64,000 nucleotides of DNA, taken from positions 4,406,289-4,470,288 of the forward strand of contig CM067067.1 in NCBI GenBank assembly GCA_033980235.1, in the 5' to 3' direction. The notes below the pieces were generated by a model. That model saw only the letters and a list, made by a program, of their open reading frames with translations, was not told where the DNA came from and did not search any database. Shown here piece by piece: positions 61,901 to 64,000 of the stretch. Numbering within the stretch: the stretch's first letter is position 1; every line of letters starts with the position of its first letter. This stretch comes from Diadema setosum (lineage: Eukaryota > Echinodermata > Echinoidea > Diadematoida > Diadematidae). The position numbers were made by a program, and so were the translations under genes.

Positions 61901-64000
61901 CTCACAATCTGCAGAAGATCAATTATGAATTGCGCGAAGTCCATTGACTGCGGTTTCTTATTACGCACGCGCGAATCGAATACTGTACGTGACGACTCAA
62001 GCAGCTCTTGAGAGAGCCTCGACTCTCAGTGCAAAAACCATTCCCCATCTGGTCATTTGTTACTTTTTAGAAGCTTGTTTGTATGCAAGAAAACGGCCCA
62101 CGGACTTTAGTGAATAAATTATCATTCATTTCACGCACGTCACTCTTAAACTGTTAGTTGTGCTGCACGCTGAACGGCTGTTCCTCGTCTCAGCACTGAT
62201 ATAAACTATACCCGTCTTCTTCTCCGAGAGTAGCGGCAATTTATAAACACCCGGACAAAGCTTGCATCCTCTGCGCTTCTATTTGAACCAGGTCAAGACG
62301 GCATACTTAATTAACCCTATCACAACCAATAAGCTAACATAACATGTGTGATACAAATGAGACGTTTAGACAGCGGTATGGAAAGGGGTACATGTCATGT
62401 CGTGTCAGGTATTTTTATAGCCATTTACCGTCAATCATTGTCTTGAAGAAATATGATCGACTCAGTTAAGCCATTACCCCGATAAATTCTGACGCAAATC
62501 TTTCTATTTTGGACAACACAACTGATAAGACCAATAATTCCACTGATTGATTTCGTCTTTCTGGACTCCTCCAAAACCAGACACAATATAAGTCTCACAA
62601 GTCGGATCATAACCATGCAATTGTGTTTTGTGATCTTGGATCATACTCAAAACGTTTTGGTGGTGACCGTAAAGGTATGAGACTTACATGTTCATGTGAT
62701 GCATAAATATCAGTGATTCAACGATTGGTCAACAATATATAGGCTGATGATTTAAAAAAAAAAAAAGAATCACGTTCATACCATTGCTGCACATGTAAAT
62801 CTTGCCTTTAATATCAGGTAAATATGAATAATAATCCTGTATTAGATATTCATATTCCTGTCCTCTTATCAGCAGCCCATAAAGTTCTATATTCATTATC
62901 ATGCTATTAAAGTAGCTAGCTCGTTTATAGAGTTTCACACTTCCATTCGAAAATCATATTTGGACCCCTATTGTTTTTCAGTATGCAACATTCGTTCGCT
63001 CATTCATTAGTTCATCCATTCATTGATTCATGCATTAATCATTCCAGCAGAAGAGATGATAACGCACGCATATAGCACATGACAAACGATAAAAACCCTT
63101 CCTGCATTAATCCATCACAAACAATGTAATATGCGTTATGCCCCATCGAACAATGTGGTCATAAACTCGCCGTTATCATTACGATGGATTTTGAGAGGAA
63201 AAGAGAATTTTGAGAGAAAGACACGCGATTCTTTTTGGTACATCTAAGTTTTCTTAAAGATAGGAATATCTAATTCAGAGAAAGTGGCCAAGATTTAAAG
63301 CCATTTTGCTATTCCTTTTTCAAGGAGCTGAAGTAAAAAAAGAAGCTCTCTCACCCACCATATCGTGGCGCCCAGCTCCTAATCAGTACCCGTCATCACG
63401 GATAATAATACTATCAAATTTATGTTGGATATGCCTCCGTGCATTGCCCTTTATTCATTAAAAAGAGGTCCTTGAGAGAACCGCCATCTATACTATTGCC
63501 ATATAAGATAGGAAGGATAATTACCATGGAAGTCAACCGTGGACGACCGGAAATGGATCGAGAGTTTGTCCTTGTTGGAATACATTATACCGAGTCCTTC
63601 GCGTCACACCTGTAAACCCCTGGAGTAATAGAGTTGCATCACGGATGGCAATACGAGGACATCCTCCGCGGATAACTCTCATGTATACGAAACTGTGCTG
63701 TTGCGTGGTATCGATGCCTGGTGGTGGTATACAGGGATACCTGTTGGATGGAATAAGGAGGGTGATAAAAGATTAATGTTGGGGAAGATGCCTCTCTGAT
63801 GAGGAATTCAGGTAGAAATTGAGTTTCAGCTACGTTTTGCCACAAATGCAATAGATGAACAGGGTGACAGTACTATAGTCAGGATATGGGCTGCAAGATG
63901 AAGAGTATTATGGTACTGTAAAAATAGTCGCGAGGGTTTTTTTTTAGACCAATAAGGTAATCTCTCATCGTTTAATCTGCAAACACTGACGATATTAAAG
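58952..64000. other. Noncoding, nothing recognised
   Basis: C run at 59460-59474, G run at 60687-60700, ATTC-like tract at 62987. 61260-61420 is GC-balanced and nonrepetitive. No domain in any frame. Confidence 0.5.
62987..63050. repeat. Degenerate (ATTC)n tract
   Basis: CATTCGTTCGCTCATTCATT and related words, roughly four-base periodic. Noncoding. Confidence 0.75.

Overview
This is a 64 kb piece of animal nuclear DNA in which I can recognise no host protein-coding exon. The content points to a marine invertebrate deuterostome, most likely an echinoderm such as a sea urchin. The reasons are a bilaterian microRNA gene (mir-184), decayed non-LTR retrotransposons of the CR1/L2 kind, a tRNA-headed SINE, very abundant simple repeats, and several palindromic MITE families flanked by TTAA or TA. 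I recall similar MITEs from echinoid and amphioxus DNA, but that is memory and was not searched. The open reading frames outside the retrotransposons are short and mostly come from simple repeats or palindromes.

The one clear host gene is mir-184, on the minus strand at 11141-11234. Its 22-nt 3p arm (11152-11173) matches miR-184 as I know it from many bilaterians, and a matching 5p arm and lower stem complete a hairpin. A GT/CG alternating repeat with Z-DNA potential lies about 370 bp upstream of it at 11607-11660. The long gene-free flanks are those of an isolated miRNA locus, and a few stretches dense in homeodomain or TALE sites (16.7-16.9 kb, 20.4-21.0 kb) are weak candidates for regulatory DNA.

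The rest is mobile-element sediment. 2.8-6.2 kb: a broken LINE on the minus strand (endonuclease plus reverse transcriptase in several frames), framed by copies of a 24-30 nt motif in opposite orientations, then a 4 x 24 bp minisatellite that leads into a LINE-like 3' end on the plus strand. 6.76-7.32 kb, 17.08-17.44 kb, 27.29-27.67 kb and 30.36-30.72 kb: four nonautonomous elements that all begin TTAAAGG and end in TTAA or a one-base variant; the 17 kb one is a gap-free palindrome with 168-bp arms differing at only about five positions. 18.0-18.4 kb: an element built from degenerate GGTCTAAT units about 16 bp apart, forward in one half and reversed in the other. 27.9-30.2 kb: a TA-flanked palindromic MITE split by a 5'-truncated LINE that keeps a 372-codon open frame. 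Other inverted-repeat elements lie at 8.1, 18.6, 52.3, 54.0 and 57.8 kb. A tRNA-derived SINE lies at 46.75-46.99 kb and a 50-56 bp minisatellite at 50.1 kb.

The genes do not form a pathway: there is one regulatory RNA gene and a set of dead or nonautonomous transposons. All family assignments were made by eye.
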